64,000 bases of DNA from UBA4720 sp038227135 (GCA_038227135.1 JBBRQC010000008.1:24237-88236); one strand, 5' to 3'; shown: positions 17,218-26,577, counted from the stretch's first letter. Notes: a model not told the origin generated them from the sequence alone. Numbers and translations are program-made.

Positions 17218-17487
17218 TTACGCGGCGGTCTCGGCGTCCGGGTAGACGCTTACCTTGTAGCGCGTCTTGCTCTTGTGCTCGAACTTCACGACGCCGTCGA
17301 TCAACGAGTAGATCGTGAAATCGGTTCCAAGGCCGACGTTACGGCCGGGGTGCCACTTGGTGCCGCACTGACGAACGATGATGTTGCCGGCGACTACTTT
17401 CTCGCCGCCGAACTTCTTCACGCCACGGTATTGCGGATTGCTGTCGCGCCCGTTGCGGGATGAGCCTACGCCTTTCTTGTGTGCCAT
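17218..17487 (-). CDS. rpmA: 50S ribosomal protein L27
   Basis: An 89-residue protein with the standard L27 N-terminus MAHKKGVGSSRNGRDS, which reaches the peptidyl-transferase centre. No cleavable N-terminal extension is present, unlike Firmicutes L27. The core GGEKVVAGNIIVRQCGTKWHPG is typical. Its ATG overlaps the rplU stop (TAATG), so translation is coupled to L21. A terminator follows. Confidence 0.98.
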   Translation of the reverse strand: MAHKKGVGSSRNGRDSNPQYRGVKKFGGEKVVAGNIIVRQCGTKWHPGRNVGLGTDFTIYSLIDGVVKFEHKSKTRYKVSVYPDAETAA

Positions 17488-17825
17488 TACTTCTCTCCCC
17501 CGCTCTTCTTGCCGAAGGCGATATCCTTGATGCGGACCTCGGTGAACTTCTGCCGGTGGCCCTGCTTTTTCGCGTAATTCTTGCGGCGCTTCATCTTGAA
17601 GACCACGATCTTGTCGCCCTTGCCCTGCTTGACGATCTCGGCCGTGACGTGCGCTCCCTTGAGCCCTGGCGCGCCGACGTGCGTCTTGTCGCCGTCGGAG
17701 CCGAGGATGACGTCGTCAAAGGTGACCTTTGCGCCTGCGTCGCCCGGAAGGCTCGGAACCCGGATCGTTTTGCCAGCTTCGGCGCGGTACTGCTTCCCGC
17801 CGGTTCTGATAATTGCGTAAGTCAT
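17487..17825 (-). CDS. rplU: 50S ribosomal protein L21
   Basis: A 112-residue 23S-rRNA-binding protein, starting MTYAIIRTGGKQYRAEAG. The C-terminal KMKRRKNYAKKQGHRQ segment is the conserved basic L21 signature. ATG at 17825 is chosen because L21 proteins start with this motif; the frame is open to 17879. The 104-base leader from the RNase G/E stop contains AAGCC/GGCTT and AGCCGGCT dyads, but no clear terminator or recognised L21 leader. Confidence 0.98.
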   Translation of the reverse strand: MTYAIIRTGGKQYRAEAGKTIRVPSLPGDAGAKVTFDDVILGSDGDKTHVGAPGLKGAHVTAEIVKQGKGDKIVVFKMKRRKNYAKKQGHRQKFTEVRIKDIAFGKKSGGEK

Positions 17826-17929
17826 AGAGATTGTTGCTGTTAAGTAATGCGGTGCAGCCTTAAAAGTTAGCCGGCTCAAGCACCCTGGTCAAGCCTGTTG
17901 GTTGGGGCTTGGAACAAGAGATCCCAGAG

Positions 17930-19522
17930 CTATGCGATGGCGTACTGCTGGGTGACGTCCCGACCATGCGCCTTCACCACCAGCTTGAACTCGTCCGGCT
18001 TGAGAAGCGGATCATCCCGGAACTCGAGCGAGAAGTTTGCCGCCTTCTGTAGCTTCTGCGCGAGATCGCGCTCCTGTTCGAGCACGTACATCGCCACATC
18101 CGGGTGAAGCTTGATGAGCAGGTTGTCGCGGCGACCTTCGACGGCCATGCGCTTCACCGAGCGCTCCATGCGACGAACGATCGTCTCGGGAGTGAGCACG
18201 CGGCCGGTTCCGTTGCACGTCGGGCAGGCCTCGGTCGACGACTGGTAATGACTCTGCCTCACGCGCTGGCGCGTCATCTCGATCAGCCCGAGGTCGCTCA
18301 CGGCGAAGGCCTTGGTGCGCGCACGATCGCGCGAAAGGTGCTGCCTCAGCTCCTGAAGTACCCGTTCGCGATTCGCTTTCGTCTCCATGTCGATGAAATC
18401 GCAGACTATGATGCCGCCCACATCGCGGAGACGAAGCTGGCGAGCAACTTCCTGCGCGGCCTCCATGTTTGTTCGGAGAACCGTCTTTTCGGGATCCTTC
18501 TTTCCGGTGTAGCGTCCCGAGTTCACGTCGATGGAAACGAGGGCCTCTGTTGGCTCGATGATCAGGTAGCCGCCCGAAGGCAGATCACAGCGCCGCTTGA
18601 AGATGTCCCGGATCTCCGACTCGATGCCGGCGGTGTCGAACAGCGGGACCTGGGCCTCGTGCAGCTTGACCCTGGCAATGAGGTCCGGGGCGATGTCCTT
18701 GAGATAGCCGACGATCTCGTTGTAGACCTGCTTCGAGTCCACCGTCAGGCTGTCGACCTTGTCGCTGAAGATGTCTCGCACGAGCCCACGAGTGAGACCG
18801 CTTTCGCGATTGACGAGGGACGGCGCCTTCTGGAAGTGCATCTTCCGTTTGATCTTCTTCCACTGCGCCATGAGGCTGTTCAGCTCTCGTTGGAGCATCT
18901 CGGGCGTCACGTCCTCGCTGACGGTCCGTACGATCACGCCGCCTGACTTCTCCGGCAGGACGTTCTGGACCTGTTCCTTCAGGCGGGCGCGTTCGGCGGA
19001 GGATCCGATCTTTCTGCTGACGCCGACCTTGGACGAGTCCGGGATATAGACCAGGAAGCGCCCCGCGAGCGAGATCTGTGCGGTTACCCTAGGACCTTTG
19101 GTGGAGATGGGCTCTTTGGAGATCTGAACCAGAATCTCCTGCCCTCGCTTGAGTCCTTCCTGAATCGGTGGGGCCTTGGCGCGTCGTCCGCTGCCGTTGC
19201 CACTGTTGCCGTTTTTCTTGGCGACGGGCTCGTCGGTTTCGTCGTCGTCGTCATCTTCTTCTTCGTCGTCTTCGTCTTCTGCTTCATCGGCGGACTGACG
19301 AACGAGGTCGGAAGCGTGGAGGAAGGCACTCTTTTCGGTGCCTATGTCTACGAAGGCGGCCTGGATACCCGGGAGTACGGCATCGACGCGGCCGAGATAT
19401 ATGTCACCGACCATGCGTCGGTTGTCTGGACGGTCCGCGAGGAGCTCAACGAGCTTCCCGTCCTCCAGAATCGCGATCCGCGTTTCGCGCGGAGCCGCGT
19501 TGATGAGGATTTCTCTTTTCAT
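17930..19522 (-). CDS. rng: Ribonuclease G/E with acidic insertion in S1 domain
   Basis: A 530-residue endoribonuclease for rRNA and mRNA processing. Catalytic metal residues D331 (SIDVNSG) and D374 (CDFIDM) and the Zn-link cysteines C432 and C435 (CPTC) keep exactly the spacing of E. coli RNase E D303, D346, C404 and C407. The S1 domain (about residues 35-150) is split by an insertion of about 40 residues: an Asp/Glu-only run (79-97) followed by a Lys/Asn/Gly segment (98-117). There is no long C-terminal scaffold tail, so it is RNase G-like in length. It lies directly upstream of rplU-rpmA, a common arrangement. A hairpin sits directly before its start codon. Confidence 0.95.
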   Translation of the reverse strand: MKREILINAAPRETRIAILEDGKLVELLADRPDNRRMVGDIYLGRVDAVLPGIQAAFVDIGTEKSAFLHASDLVRQSADEAEDEDDEEEDDDDDETDEPVAKKNGNSGNGSGRRAKAPPIQEGLKRGQEILVQISKEPISTKGPRVTAQISLAGRFLVYIPDSSKVGVSRKIGSSAERARLKEQVQNVLPEKSGGVIVRTVSEDVTPEMLQRELNSLMAQWKKIKRKMHFQKAPSLVNRESGLTRGLVRDIFSDKVDSLTVDSKQVYNEIVGYLKDIAPDLIARVKLHEAQVPLFDTAGIESEIRDIFKRRCDLPSGGYLIIEPTEALVSIDVNSGRYTGKKDPEKTVLRTNMEAAQEVARQLRLRDVGGIIVCDFIDMETKANRERVLQELRQHLSRDRARTKAFAVSDLGLIEMTRQRVRQSHYQSSTEACPTCNGTGRVLTPETIVRRMERSVKRMAVEGRRDNLLIKLHPDVAMYVLEQERDLAQKLQKAANFSLEFRDDPLLKPDEFKLVVKAHGRDVTQQYAIA

Positions 19523-19809
19523 TGTCGCCGTCTCAGCCAGGGCTCGGCGACTCGACGAGCAGAGGAAGGACGGTCCAAAAAAGTCCGCGCGGTCGTGCTA
19601 CAGGGCCGCGTTATGATTACCTGTGTGTTTCACCTTCGGCGCTCGCACTCCATGTTTCCGGGACCCGCGAGTCGCGCGAGTGCCCCATGCATTGAGAGCC
19701 ACAGTCAGTGCACCAATCTACCGCCAAATTGAGTGTTTCCGCAACGGCGACAACAACTTACGAGCGCAGATTCACCCTGCTGCGTCAGACAGGTATGTGA
19801 CGCCTGGCT
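19523..19809. other. Longest intergenic gap (287 bases)
   Basis: Between the RNase G/E start and the end of the methyltransferase gene. Apart from the hairpin next to the rng start I see no gene, no convincing terminator and no clear promoter pair. It should hold the rng promoter on the minus strand. Confidence 0.6.
19524..19551 (-). promoter_or_regulatory. Hairpin in the 5' leader of the RNase G/E gene
   Basis: Perfect 7-bp arms GTCGCCG/CGGCGAC (19524-19530 and 19545-19551) with an inner AGCC/GGCT dyad end one base before the ATG. The stem includes the only purine-rich segment where a ribosome-binding site could lie. It could limit translation or serve as a self-cleavage site, as known for the E. 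coli rne leader. Function is inference. Confidence 0.5.
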
Positions 19810-20400
19810 TCAGAGTCCGGTCACGCTGTGCCAAACCCTGGACCCCACCTCGATCATGGGTCGATGCCAGATGAGCCACGCAATCACCAGAACGTAGGTA
19901 AGTGCCGCCTTCCACTCACCGTGCTTCATATAGAGGCCGAAGCTGAACCCGCCGTCGTCCGAGTCGGGATGTGTCGCCCTCCATGGGGTTGGCCTCGGCA
20001 CAAACGCGGGCACGTTCGCGGCATACGAGTGGTAAGCGTCGGGAAATCTTCCGGCGATGTTGGCTTTCTCACGCTGCATCGTGGGCGCATAAATCAGAGC
20101 GAAGAAGGCAACCACGAGGAGCAGCAGGGCCCAATGGGCGGCGATCGCGAAGCCGGCTGCAATGAGGAAACTGCCGAAGTACAGCGGATTTCTGGTATGG
20201 GCGTAGGGCCCAGTAGTGGCTAGCCGTTCGTTCTTCGCGATATGGCCCGAAGCCCAGGCCCGGATGAGGACCCCGACGAACGCCACCGCTCCGCCGACAG
20301 CCAACGTCAAAGGTGTCGGCCGCGCGAAAACGAGATAGGTGAGGCCGAGGAGGAACCCAAGCGGAAGGCGGAGGCGCTTGGCTGTCTCGGAATAGGTCAA
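19810..20400 (-). CDS. Isoprenylcysteine carboxyl methyltransferase-like membrane protein
   Basis: A 196-residue membrane protein with about five hydrophobic segments. It has the phospholipid/isoprenylcysteine methyltransferase motif TTGPYAHTRNPLYFGS (about residues 63-78), followed by a long TM helix and a second conserved segment (RFPDAYHSYAANVP). It uses S-adenosylmethionine, and the substrate is probably a lipid or a membrane-bound thiol or acid. TTG start overlaps the acyl-CoA dehydrogenase stop (TTGA), so it is coupled to it. A specific substrate cannot be read from sequence. Confidence 0.8.
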   Translation of the reverse strand: MTYSETAKRLRLPLGFLLGLTYLVFARPTPLTLAVGGAVAFVGVLIRAWASGHIAKNERLATTGPYAHTRNPLYFGSFLIAAGFAIAAHWALLLLVVAFFALIYAPTMQREKANIAGRFPDAYHSYAANVPAFVPRPTPWRATHPDSDDGGFSFGLYMKHGEWKAALTYVLVIAWLIWHRPMIEVGSRVWHSVTGL

Positions 20401-21614
20401 TCCGCCAGCTCCTTCAGCAGGTGGCGGGCAATGACGAGGCGCTGGATTTCCGAAGTTCCCTCGCCAATCTCGCAGATCTTCGCGTCGCGGAACATTCGCT
20501 CCACTGGATATTCCTTCGTGTAGCCGTACCCACCATGGATCTGTATCGCCTTGATCGTCGTGCGCATCGCCAGCTCCGAGCAGTACAATTTGGCGATCGC
20601 TGCGTGTTTGCTGAATGGCTGCTTGTTCTGGGCGAGCCAGGCGGCGTGAAACATCAAATGCTTCGCGGCTTCAATTTCCGTCGCCATGTCGGACAGCTGA
20701 AACTGGATCCCCTGAAAACTCGAGATTGGCTGCCCGAACTGCTTGCGGAGAGTCGAATACCTCAACGATTGCTCGAAGGCTCCTTCGGCAATCCCCAGAG
20801 ACAGGGCCGCGATTCCAACCCGGCCGGAATCGAGCGTCCGCATGAAGTTGTTGAACCCCTCGCCTTCCTCGCCCAGCATGTTGTCGGCGGGAACCTCTAC
20901 ATCCTGGAAGATCAGCTCCCGAGTATCGGACGCGCGCCAGCCCAGCTTGTCCTCCTTCTTCCCGGCGCGAAATCCCGGCATCGACGGCAGCGATTCATCG
21001 TGACCGATGTCGAGCCCCGCCGCCTTGTCCAGATCGCTCGCCTCCTTCGTGACGATGAACGAGCTGATTCCCTTTGTTCCCTTCCCGGGGTCGGTTACGG
21101 CGGTGACGACAAAGATCTCACCGACGCCGCCGTGGGTGATGAAGATCTTCGTTCCATTCAGCACGAAGTGCGATCCCTTGCGGACCGCCGTCGAGCGTGT
21201 GCCCGCGGCATCGCTGCCTGCGCTTGGCTCCGTGAGGCCGAAACCGCCAAGAACCTTTCCGGTCGCGAGGAGCGGTACATATCGTTTTATCTGAGCGGCA
21301 GTTCCGAAGTTCACGATCGGCGACGTGCCGAGCGTCGTGTGCGCGGAGATCGTGATCGCGTGGGAAGCATCGATCTTCGCCATCTCGTTGATCACGATCA
21401 TATAGCTGAGGAGGTCCAGGCCCGCACCGCCCAATTCTTCCGGCCATGGAATGCCAAGGAGTCCCAGCTCACCCATCTTCTTGACGTTAGCCCACGGGAA
21501 CTCGGCTTTCGCGTCGAGCTCGGCCGCTACCGGCGCCACTTCAGAGCGCGCGAACTCGCGCACCATGTTGCGCACAGCGAGGTGCTGCTCCGTGAAGTAG
21601 AGAGAGTCGTCCAT
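20397..21614 (-). CDS. Acyl-CoA dehydrogenase
   Basis: A 405-residue FAD enzyme introducing the alpha,beta double bond in acyl-CoAs. The FAD-binding core GGFGLTEPSAGSDA and the C-terminal signature IQIHGGYGYTKEYPVERMFRDA are clear. The catalytic base is Glu385 in GEGTSE, the position used by short- and medium-chain dehydrogenases. Compared with the classic family it has a short insertion around residues 195-225 rich in Lys and Asp. Close on the same strand are enoyl-CoA hydratase and carboxyltransferase genes, so branched-chain acyl-CoA is a plausible substrate. ATG start, 15 bases from the M16 gene stop. Confidence 0.93.
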   Translation of the reverse strand: MDDSLYFTEQHLAVRNMVREFARSEVAPVAAELDAKAEFPWANVKKMGELGLLGIPWPEELGGAGLDLLSYMIVINEMAKIDASHAITISAHTTLGTSPIVNFGTAAQIKRYVPLLATGKVLGGFGLTEPSAGSDAAGTRSTAVRKGSHFVLNGTKIFITHGGVGEIFVVTAVTDPGKGTKGISSFIVTKEASDLDKAAGLDIGHDESLPSMPGFRAGKKEDKLGWRASDTRELIFQDVEVPADNMLGEEGEGFNNFMRTLDSGRVGIAALSLGIAEGAFEQSLRYSTLRKQFGQPISSFQGIQFQLSDMATEIEAAKHLMFHAAWLAQNKQPFSKHAAIAKLYCSELAMRTTIKAIQIHGGYGYTKEYPVERMFRDAKICEIGEGTSEIQRLVIARHLLKELAD

Positions 21615-21629
21615 GGCCGGAGGGTACCG

Positions 21630-24500
21630 CTATTTGTTCTCTGCCGCCGGATAATTCTCCGGGTACAACGACACCCGCACATAGTTATCCATGCGGAGAT
21701 ACTTCTGGGCGGCGCGCTTCAGGTCGTCGGCAGTGAGTGAAGAGATGAGTTTTTCTCCATCGGGAATTTCCTCGAGTCGCCAGCCGTTCTGATCGAACGT
21801 GGAGATCTGAGAAATCCAGTAGGCGTTCTGCTTGAGCGCAGTCTCCCGTGATCTGAGAGCCGCTTCCTTTACCTTGATCAGGTAATCGGGAGTTGTTCCA
21901 AAGCGCTTAACGCTGTCAATCTGCGTCAGGGCTGCGGCCGTCAAAGCCTCCAGACGCTCCGGGGCCGACCCGAATCCGATGGAGAACCGGTAGGACGGCT
22001 GCGGGTCACGCGTAGCGCTCGGACCCACACTGACACCGTACGTCCCCCCCATGTTTTCCCGGAGTGCCTCTCGCAGCTTGATGTTGAGCAGCTCGGCGAG
22101 CGCGCTGAGGTAGTAGCGGTTCTGTCGTGTGTATTCGAACGGCCCGGTGAACACCAAAGCGGTGCGTGCCTTGGGTTCCGTTCCTTTTCTTACGACGCGT
22201 TGCACCACGCCTGTCGGCGGACGGACGCCCGTGTCACGCCACGTTTCCTTTCTGCCCGTCGATGGAAGGGAGCCAAGCCACTTGGCTACGAGAGGCTTGA
22301 TGGAGTCGGGCTTGAAATTGCCGACGAAGACGAAGGTAAATCCGCTCGCGTCGGAGAATCGTTCCTTGTAGAACGCGTATGATTTGAATGGGTCGATGCG
22401 ATCGAGTTGGGCAGCGGAGACAGGCTGTTCGCGCACCGAGTGCTGCGCCATCGTTACCTGAAGGGTATCGCTGAACGCGGCCTCGGGACTGGCGCTGCGG
22501 TTGGCGAGGACGCCCTTGAAGCGACCGATGAAAGTGTTCACCAGCGAGGTGTCGAGCCGCGGCTGCGTGAAGTAGAGGTATACGAGCTCGAGCATCGTAT
22601 CCACATCCCGCTGCGATGCACTACCCGAAATTCCTTCGCTCAAATCGTCGATGCTCGGGAAGACGCTTACCTGCTTGCCGGCGAGAAACTTCTGGAGGTC
22701 GACTACAGTGAACTTCCCGACGCCACTGGTCATCGGAATGAGATCCGCTCCGCTCGCCGCAACGTAATCGGCGTCCGGCAGCAGCGAGGCTCCGCCAGGA
22801 CTGTAGGCGGTGAAATTGATCTGATCGGCGTTGAAGTCGGTTGGTTTGAGGAGAATGCGTACGCCGTTGGAAAGCTTCCACTCGGTGACCCCGATTTCCT
22901 TGATCTCACGCGTAGATACCACCGTTCCCCCGGCCGGCTCCGTCTCGACGAGCTGTTGTGACAATGCATTCTCGGTGAACGCCGCTATATCCGCCCCCTT
23001 CACCGCATCGAATGCGAGAAGCAGCTCATCACGGGTTGGATTCAGGATTCCCGCTTTGTCCGGCGACGTCGTTGCCAGCACGCGATTCTTGTCCGTCATC
23101 CACTGCCCTGCCAGCTTGTTCACTTCGTCGAGCGTGATCGTCGGCAGAAACTGTTTCACTGCTGCGAGGTCGTAGGCGATGCTGGTCGATGGCTCCGACT
23201 GGAGAAATGACGACACGTACGATTCGGCGTATACGCTAGAGTTGGTCTTGTCACGCTCGGCGTACGCCTGCTCGGTTCCGCGCAGGTAATCCTTTTTGGC
23301 GCGGTCGAGCTCGGACTGAAGGAATCCAAATCGTCTGACCCTTTCGCCTTCGGTGAGGAGTGCGTTGAGCCCGCGCGAGATCCCGTTGTCCGCCACGATT
23401 GCCGTGAGCGAGAAAGATTCGGCCGAGCGGACAAGGTCTCCCTGCGCGGCAAAGGCGTTGATGAATGGCGGATTCGGCTTCTGGATGATCTCGGAGAAGC
23501 GATCGTTGAACATCCCGGCGAACAGACCCTCGACGAGATGCTGTCTGTAGGTAGATACCGTCGTATTTGACCGCTTCGGCCCCTTGTACAGCAGTCTGAT
23601 GACCGACCGCGTCGCTTCCTTGTCGCTGTTGATCGAGACGAGGGTGCTGTCGTGCGATGGCACCTGAGAAAGGGGTCGTTGACGGCGATTTGTCGCGCGC
23701 GGGATCGTCCCGAGGTAGCGTCGGATCAGAGCTTCGACTTGCGACTTGTCGAAGTCGCCGACCGCGATGACGGCCATGAGGTCAGGCCTGTACCAATCGT
23801 TGTAGAAGCGTCGGAGAGTCGCGGGCGTGTACGTCTCGAGAGTCTTCTTGTCGCCGATCGGTATTCGCACGCCGTACTTCGAGCCGGTGAACAGCACCGG
23901 GAACCACTTGTTCTGCATGCGGTTCTCGGCGCCCTGTCCCAGGCGCCATTCCTCGATGACGACGGGGCGCTCCTTCTCGATCTGTGGTGGTTCGAGGGCA
24001 AGGTTGTGCGCCCACTCTGAGAGAATCTGAAATCCCTTGTCCACGATGGCGGCCGTGTCCGTCGGGATGGTGAGCATGTACACGGTTTCGTCGAAGCTGG
24101 TGAATGCGTTGATGTCCGGGCCGTATCGCATTCCGACCGATTCCAGATAGCTCGACACCTGATTTCCCGGGAATTTCTTCGTCCCGCGAAACGCCATGTG
24201 CTCGAGCATGTGGGCAAGCCCACGCTGGTCATCGTCCTCGAGGACCGAGCCCGCGTTCACTACCAGCCGCAGCTCGGCGCGTTTCTCCGGTTTGTGATTC
24301 TCGCGGACGTAGTAGCGCATACCGTTGGAGAGCGTCCCTGCGGCAACAGCTGGATCGAAAGGAAGCGGACTCCCAGGCGAGCCTACAACTGGCGACTGCG
24401 CGGACGTCAGGGACGTCCCGAGAAGAAAGAGGCCGGCCAGGACTTGTGTCCTGTACCGCGCAGCAACGGGAAATGGGTTTCTTGATCTCATTCGAATCAT
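21630..24500 (-). CDS. Exported M16 family zinc metallopeptidase
   Basis: A 956-residue protein from the ATG at 24500, with a signal peptide (hydrophobic core about residues 20-35, cleavage near TSA-Q). The inverted zinc motif HxxEH is at about residues 97-101 (HMLEH) and the third ligand Glu is at about 177 in EKERPV. The second half (from about 500) has the same fold but no zinc motif, as in PqqL and insulinase-type two-domain enzymes. It includes the conserved R/Y pair region (GGTYGVSVG). Likely degrades peptides in the periplasm. An open frame to 24557 overlaps the recQ end; the later ATG places the signal peptide correctly. Confidence 0.9.
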   Translation of the reverse strand: MIRMRSRNPFPVAARYRTQVLAGLFLLGTSLTSAQSPVVGSPGSPLPFDPAVAAGTLSNGMRYYVRENHKPEKRAELRLVVNAGSVLEDDDQRGLAHMLEHMAFRGTKKFPGNQVSSYLESVGMRYGPDINAFTSFDETVYMLTIPTDTAAIVDKGFQILSEWAHNLALEPPQIEKERPVVIEEWRLGQGAENRMQNKWFPVLFTGSKYGVRIPIGDKKTLETYTPATLRRFYNDWYRPDLMAVIAVGDFDKSQVEALIRRYLGTIPRATNRRQRPLSQVPSHDSTLVSINSDKEATRSVIRLLYKGPKRSNTTVSTYRQHLVEGLFAGMFNDRFSEIIQKPNPPFINAFAAQGDLVRSAESFSLTAIVADNGISRGLNALLTEGERVRRFGFLQSELDRAKKDYLRGTEQAYAERDKTNSSVYAESYVSSFLQSEPSTSIAYDLAAVKQFLPTITLDEVNKLAGQWMTDKNRVLATTSPDKAGILNPTRDELLLAFDAVKGADIAAFTENALSQQLVETEPAGGTVVSTREIKEIGVTEWKLSNGVRILLKPTDFNADQINFTAYSPGGASLLPDADYVAASGADLIPMTSGVGKFTVVDLQKFLAGKQVSVFPSIDDLSEGISGSASQRDVDTMLELVYLYFTQPRLDTSLVNTFIGRFKGVLANRSASPEAAFSDTLQVTMAQHSVREQPVSAAQLDRIDPFKSYAFYKERFSDASGFTFVFVGNFKPDSIKPLVAKWLGSLPSTGRKETWRDTGVRPPTGVVQRVVRKGTEPKARTALVFTGPFEYTRQNRYYLSALAELLNIKLREALRENMGGTYGVSVGPSATRDPQPSYRFSIGFGSAPERLEALTAAALTQIDSVKRFGTTPDYLIKVKEAALRSRETALKQNAYWISQISTFDQNGWRLEEIPDGEKLISSLTADDLKRAAQKYLRMDNYVRVSLYPENYPAAENK

Positions 24501-24525
24501 GGTGTCGGTTGCGGGCGCGCAGTGG

Positions 24526-26577
24526 TCAAGCGGCCTCGGTTTCATCCAGGTCGGCAATCGCCGCGAGGAAGCGCGCGCCGTAACGCTCCAGTTTCATCGG
24601 ACCTACCCCTCGAACATCCTGCAAGGCGGTCAGGGATCGGGGCCGTCTGACCGCCAGCTCAGCGAGAGTACGATCGGAGAATACAATATACGCGGGCACT
24701 TGTTCCTCACGGGCGATCCTGGATCGGACCGTCTTGAGAGCGGTCAGTGCCCGCTCCTCCGCTGGACCCAGCGCGACCTCGTCATCGGCGGCGCGCGGTC
24801 TGGATCCCTGACGGGATGTTTTTTTGCCGCGCTGCTGGCTTGGTGCATCGGTTTCGCTCACGACCGCAGCAATACCGAGGCAGTTATCGCACCCGTCGCA
24901 GCGCGCCCGCGCGGCGGGATCGCCAAAGTACCGGAGGACGAAGCCGCGACGGCACTCCTTGGTGTAGGCGTATTTCTGGACTGCCATGAGCTTCGAGGTC
25001 TCCGCCGCCCGGCGTCTGTCAATCACCGCCCAGTCTATGCCGAACTTGGCAAGTGGCGCAGACCGATCGGCCAGATAGAGTCCGGCCCCGATGTTCTCCC
25101 ATGTCAGAAACTGCCGCTTCTCGAGCGAATCCAGCAGTGGAATCGATGCGACCGCCCCACCGAGCCCGGGCGGCAGCCCATCGAGGTCGACAACGGCGCC
25201 CGTTCGAAGCGCTGGTCCAACTCCACGCCACAGTGCGCGCAGGAGACCCAGCTCGGCGTTCGCCTCGCCGCTGAGCTCGTGCTTGATTCGGTCGGGTGTC
25301 GCAAGAAGCCTCACGTGAACACGCGCCTGCTCGCCATTGCTGGACGCAACGGCGGCGCTCCGCTCCAGAATTCTGAGCGCGCCCTCGATCTCTCTGGCGT
25401 TGACCTTTGCTTTGACGAGGCGAATGAGATCGTCCGCTTGGGCCCCGACAAAGCCCTGCTTGTCGGACAGCTTCTTGAGCGCGTCGTAGATCTGTTCCAC
25501 CGTGGCTCTTTCGGGATACGACCCCTTGATAAAGAACTCATGAGTGAAGCGGTCGGGGAAAGCGTGCAAAAGGAAAACGTCCGAGTGCTGACCGTCGCGC
25601 CCCGCCCGGCCTGCTTCCTGGTAGTACGCCTCGAGCGTTCCCGGCATTGAGTAGTGAATCACGAGGCGGACGTTGGGCTTGTCGATGCCCATGCCGAATG
25701 CATTGGTGGCGACTATTGCGCGAATTCCCTCGGACATGAATGCGTTCTGCACCTCATGCCGCCGGGCATCGTCGAGTCCGGCGTGGTAACCGGCTGCCGG
25801 GATTCTGGCGTGCTCGAGAACCGTAGTGAGATGATCCACGGCTTTGCGCGTCGATGCATAAATGACAGCGAGTCCCTGGTGTTTCCTCAGGATCTCGACG
25901 AGCCGCTTCTCTTTCTCGGCGTCGTTCTTTACCGGAATCACGAAGTAATGGAGGTTCGGGCGATCAAAGCCGGTGATGATCGTCTCGGGATTCCTGAGTG
26001 CCAGCTCACGGCCGATGTCGCGGCGCACTTCGGGCGTGGCCGTCGCAGTCAGGGCGATCGTCGTCGGTGAGCCCAACTCCTCGTGTACCTTCTTGACGCG
26101 AAGATAGCTCGGGCGGAAATCGTGGCCCCACTGGCTGATGCAATGCGCTTCGTCGATCGCGAGGAGCGACACTCCCACTTTGCGCAGCCGCTCCGCCGTC
26201 CTGCCATAGTCGAACCGCTCTGGCGCGACGTAGAGGAGCTTTATCTCGCCGCGCTCTACGCGAGCGAGCCGATCCGAAACCTGCCCCGACGAGAGGGTGC
26301 TGTTGATGAACGCCGCCGGCAGTCCTCGCGCGGTAAGAGCATCCACCTGATCCTTCATGAGAGAGATCAAGGGAGAAACGACGACTGTAAGCCCGGGCAT
26401 CAGAAGCGCCGGCACCTGGAAGCAGAGCGACTTTCCGCCTCCGGTAGGAAGCACGACAACGGTGTCCCGGCCCGCCAGGATCGCCGAAACTGCGGCCTCC
26501 TGACCTGGGCGGAAAGCGTCGTAGCCGAATGCGCTCCTGAGCAGGTCGCGGGCGTCCTGAAGTGTCGGCTTTGGCAT
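24526..26577 (-). CDS. recQ: RecQ family ATP-dependent DNA helicase
   Basis: A 683-residue 3'-5' DNA helicase for recombinational repair. Walker A LPTGGGKS is at about residues 43-50, the DEAH box at 142-145 followed by the RecQ-specific CISQWGHDFRPSY loop, and motif VI is YYQEAGRAGRDG. Four zinc-binding cysteines (CRRGFVLRYFG...CDGCDNC) end at about residue 566, after a helical/winged-helix region of about 180 residues; in E. coli RecQ they follow the helicase core directly. An HRDC domain forms the C-terminus (about 605-675). ATG 26577 is chosen; a GTG lies just before it. Overlaps the extended frame of the M16 gene, but not its likely coding part. Confidence 0.94.
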   Translation of the reverse strand: MPKPTLQDARDLLRSAFGYDAFRPGQEAAVSAILAGRDTVVVLPTGGGKSLCFQVPALLMPGLTVVVSPLISLMKDQVDALTARGLPAAFINSTLSSGQVSDRLARVERGEIKLLYVAPERFDYGRTAERLRKVGVSLLAIDEAHCISQWGHDFRPSYLRVKKVHEELGSPTTIALTATATPEVRRDIGRELALRNPETIITGFDRPNLHYFVIPVKNDAEKEKRLVEILRKHQGLAVIYASTRKAVDHLTTVLEHARIPAAGYHAGLDDARRHEVQNAFMSEGIRAIVATNAFGMGIDKPNVRLVIHYSMPGTLEAYYQEAGRAGRDGQHSDVFLLHAFPDRFTHEFFIKGSYPERATVEQIYDALKKLSDKQGFVGAQADDLIRLVKAKVNAREIEGALRILERSAAVASSNGEQARVHVRLLATPDRIKHELSGEANAELGLLRALWRGVGPALRTGAVVDLDGLPPGLGGAVASIPLLDSLEKRQFLTWENIGAGLYLADRSAPLAKFGIDWAVIDRRRAAETSKLMAVQKYAYTKECRRGFVLRYFGDPAARARCDGCDNCLGIAAVVSETDAPSQQRGKKTSRQGSRPRAADDEVALGPAEERALTALKTVRSRIAREEQVPAYIVFSDRTLAELAVRRPRSLTALQDVRGVGPMKLERYGARFLAAIADLDETEAA

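Noticed and set aside
17826..17929. L21 autoregulatory leader before rplU
   Set aside because: Only short dyads (AAGCC/GGCTT, AGCCGGCT) are visible; they do not form a structure I can match to a known L21 leader.
20421..21740. 439-codon plus-strand open frame opposite the acyl-CoA dehydrogenase
   Set aside because: The minus-strand frame has full acyl-CoA dehydrogenase motifs; the plus frame shows nothing recognisable.
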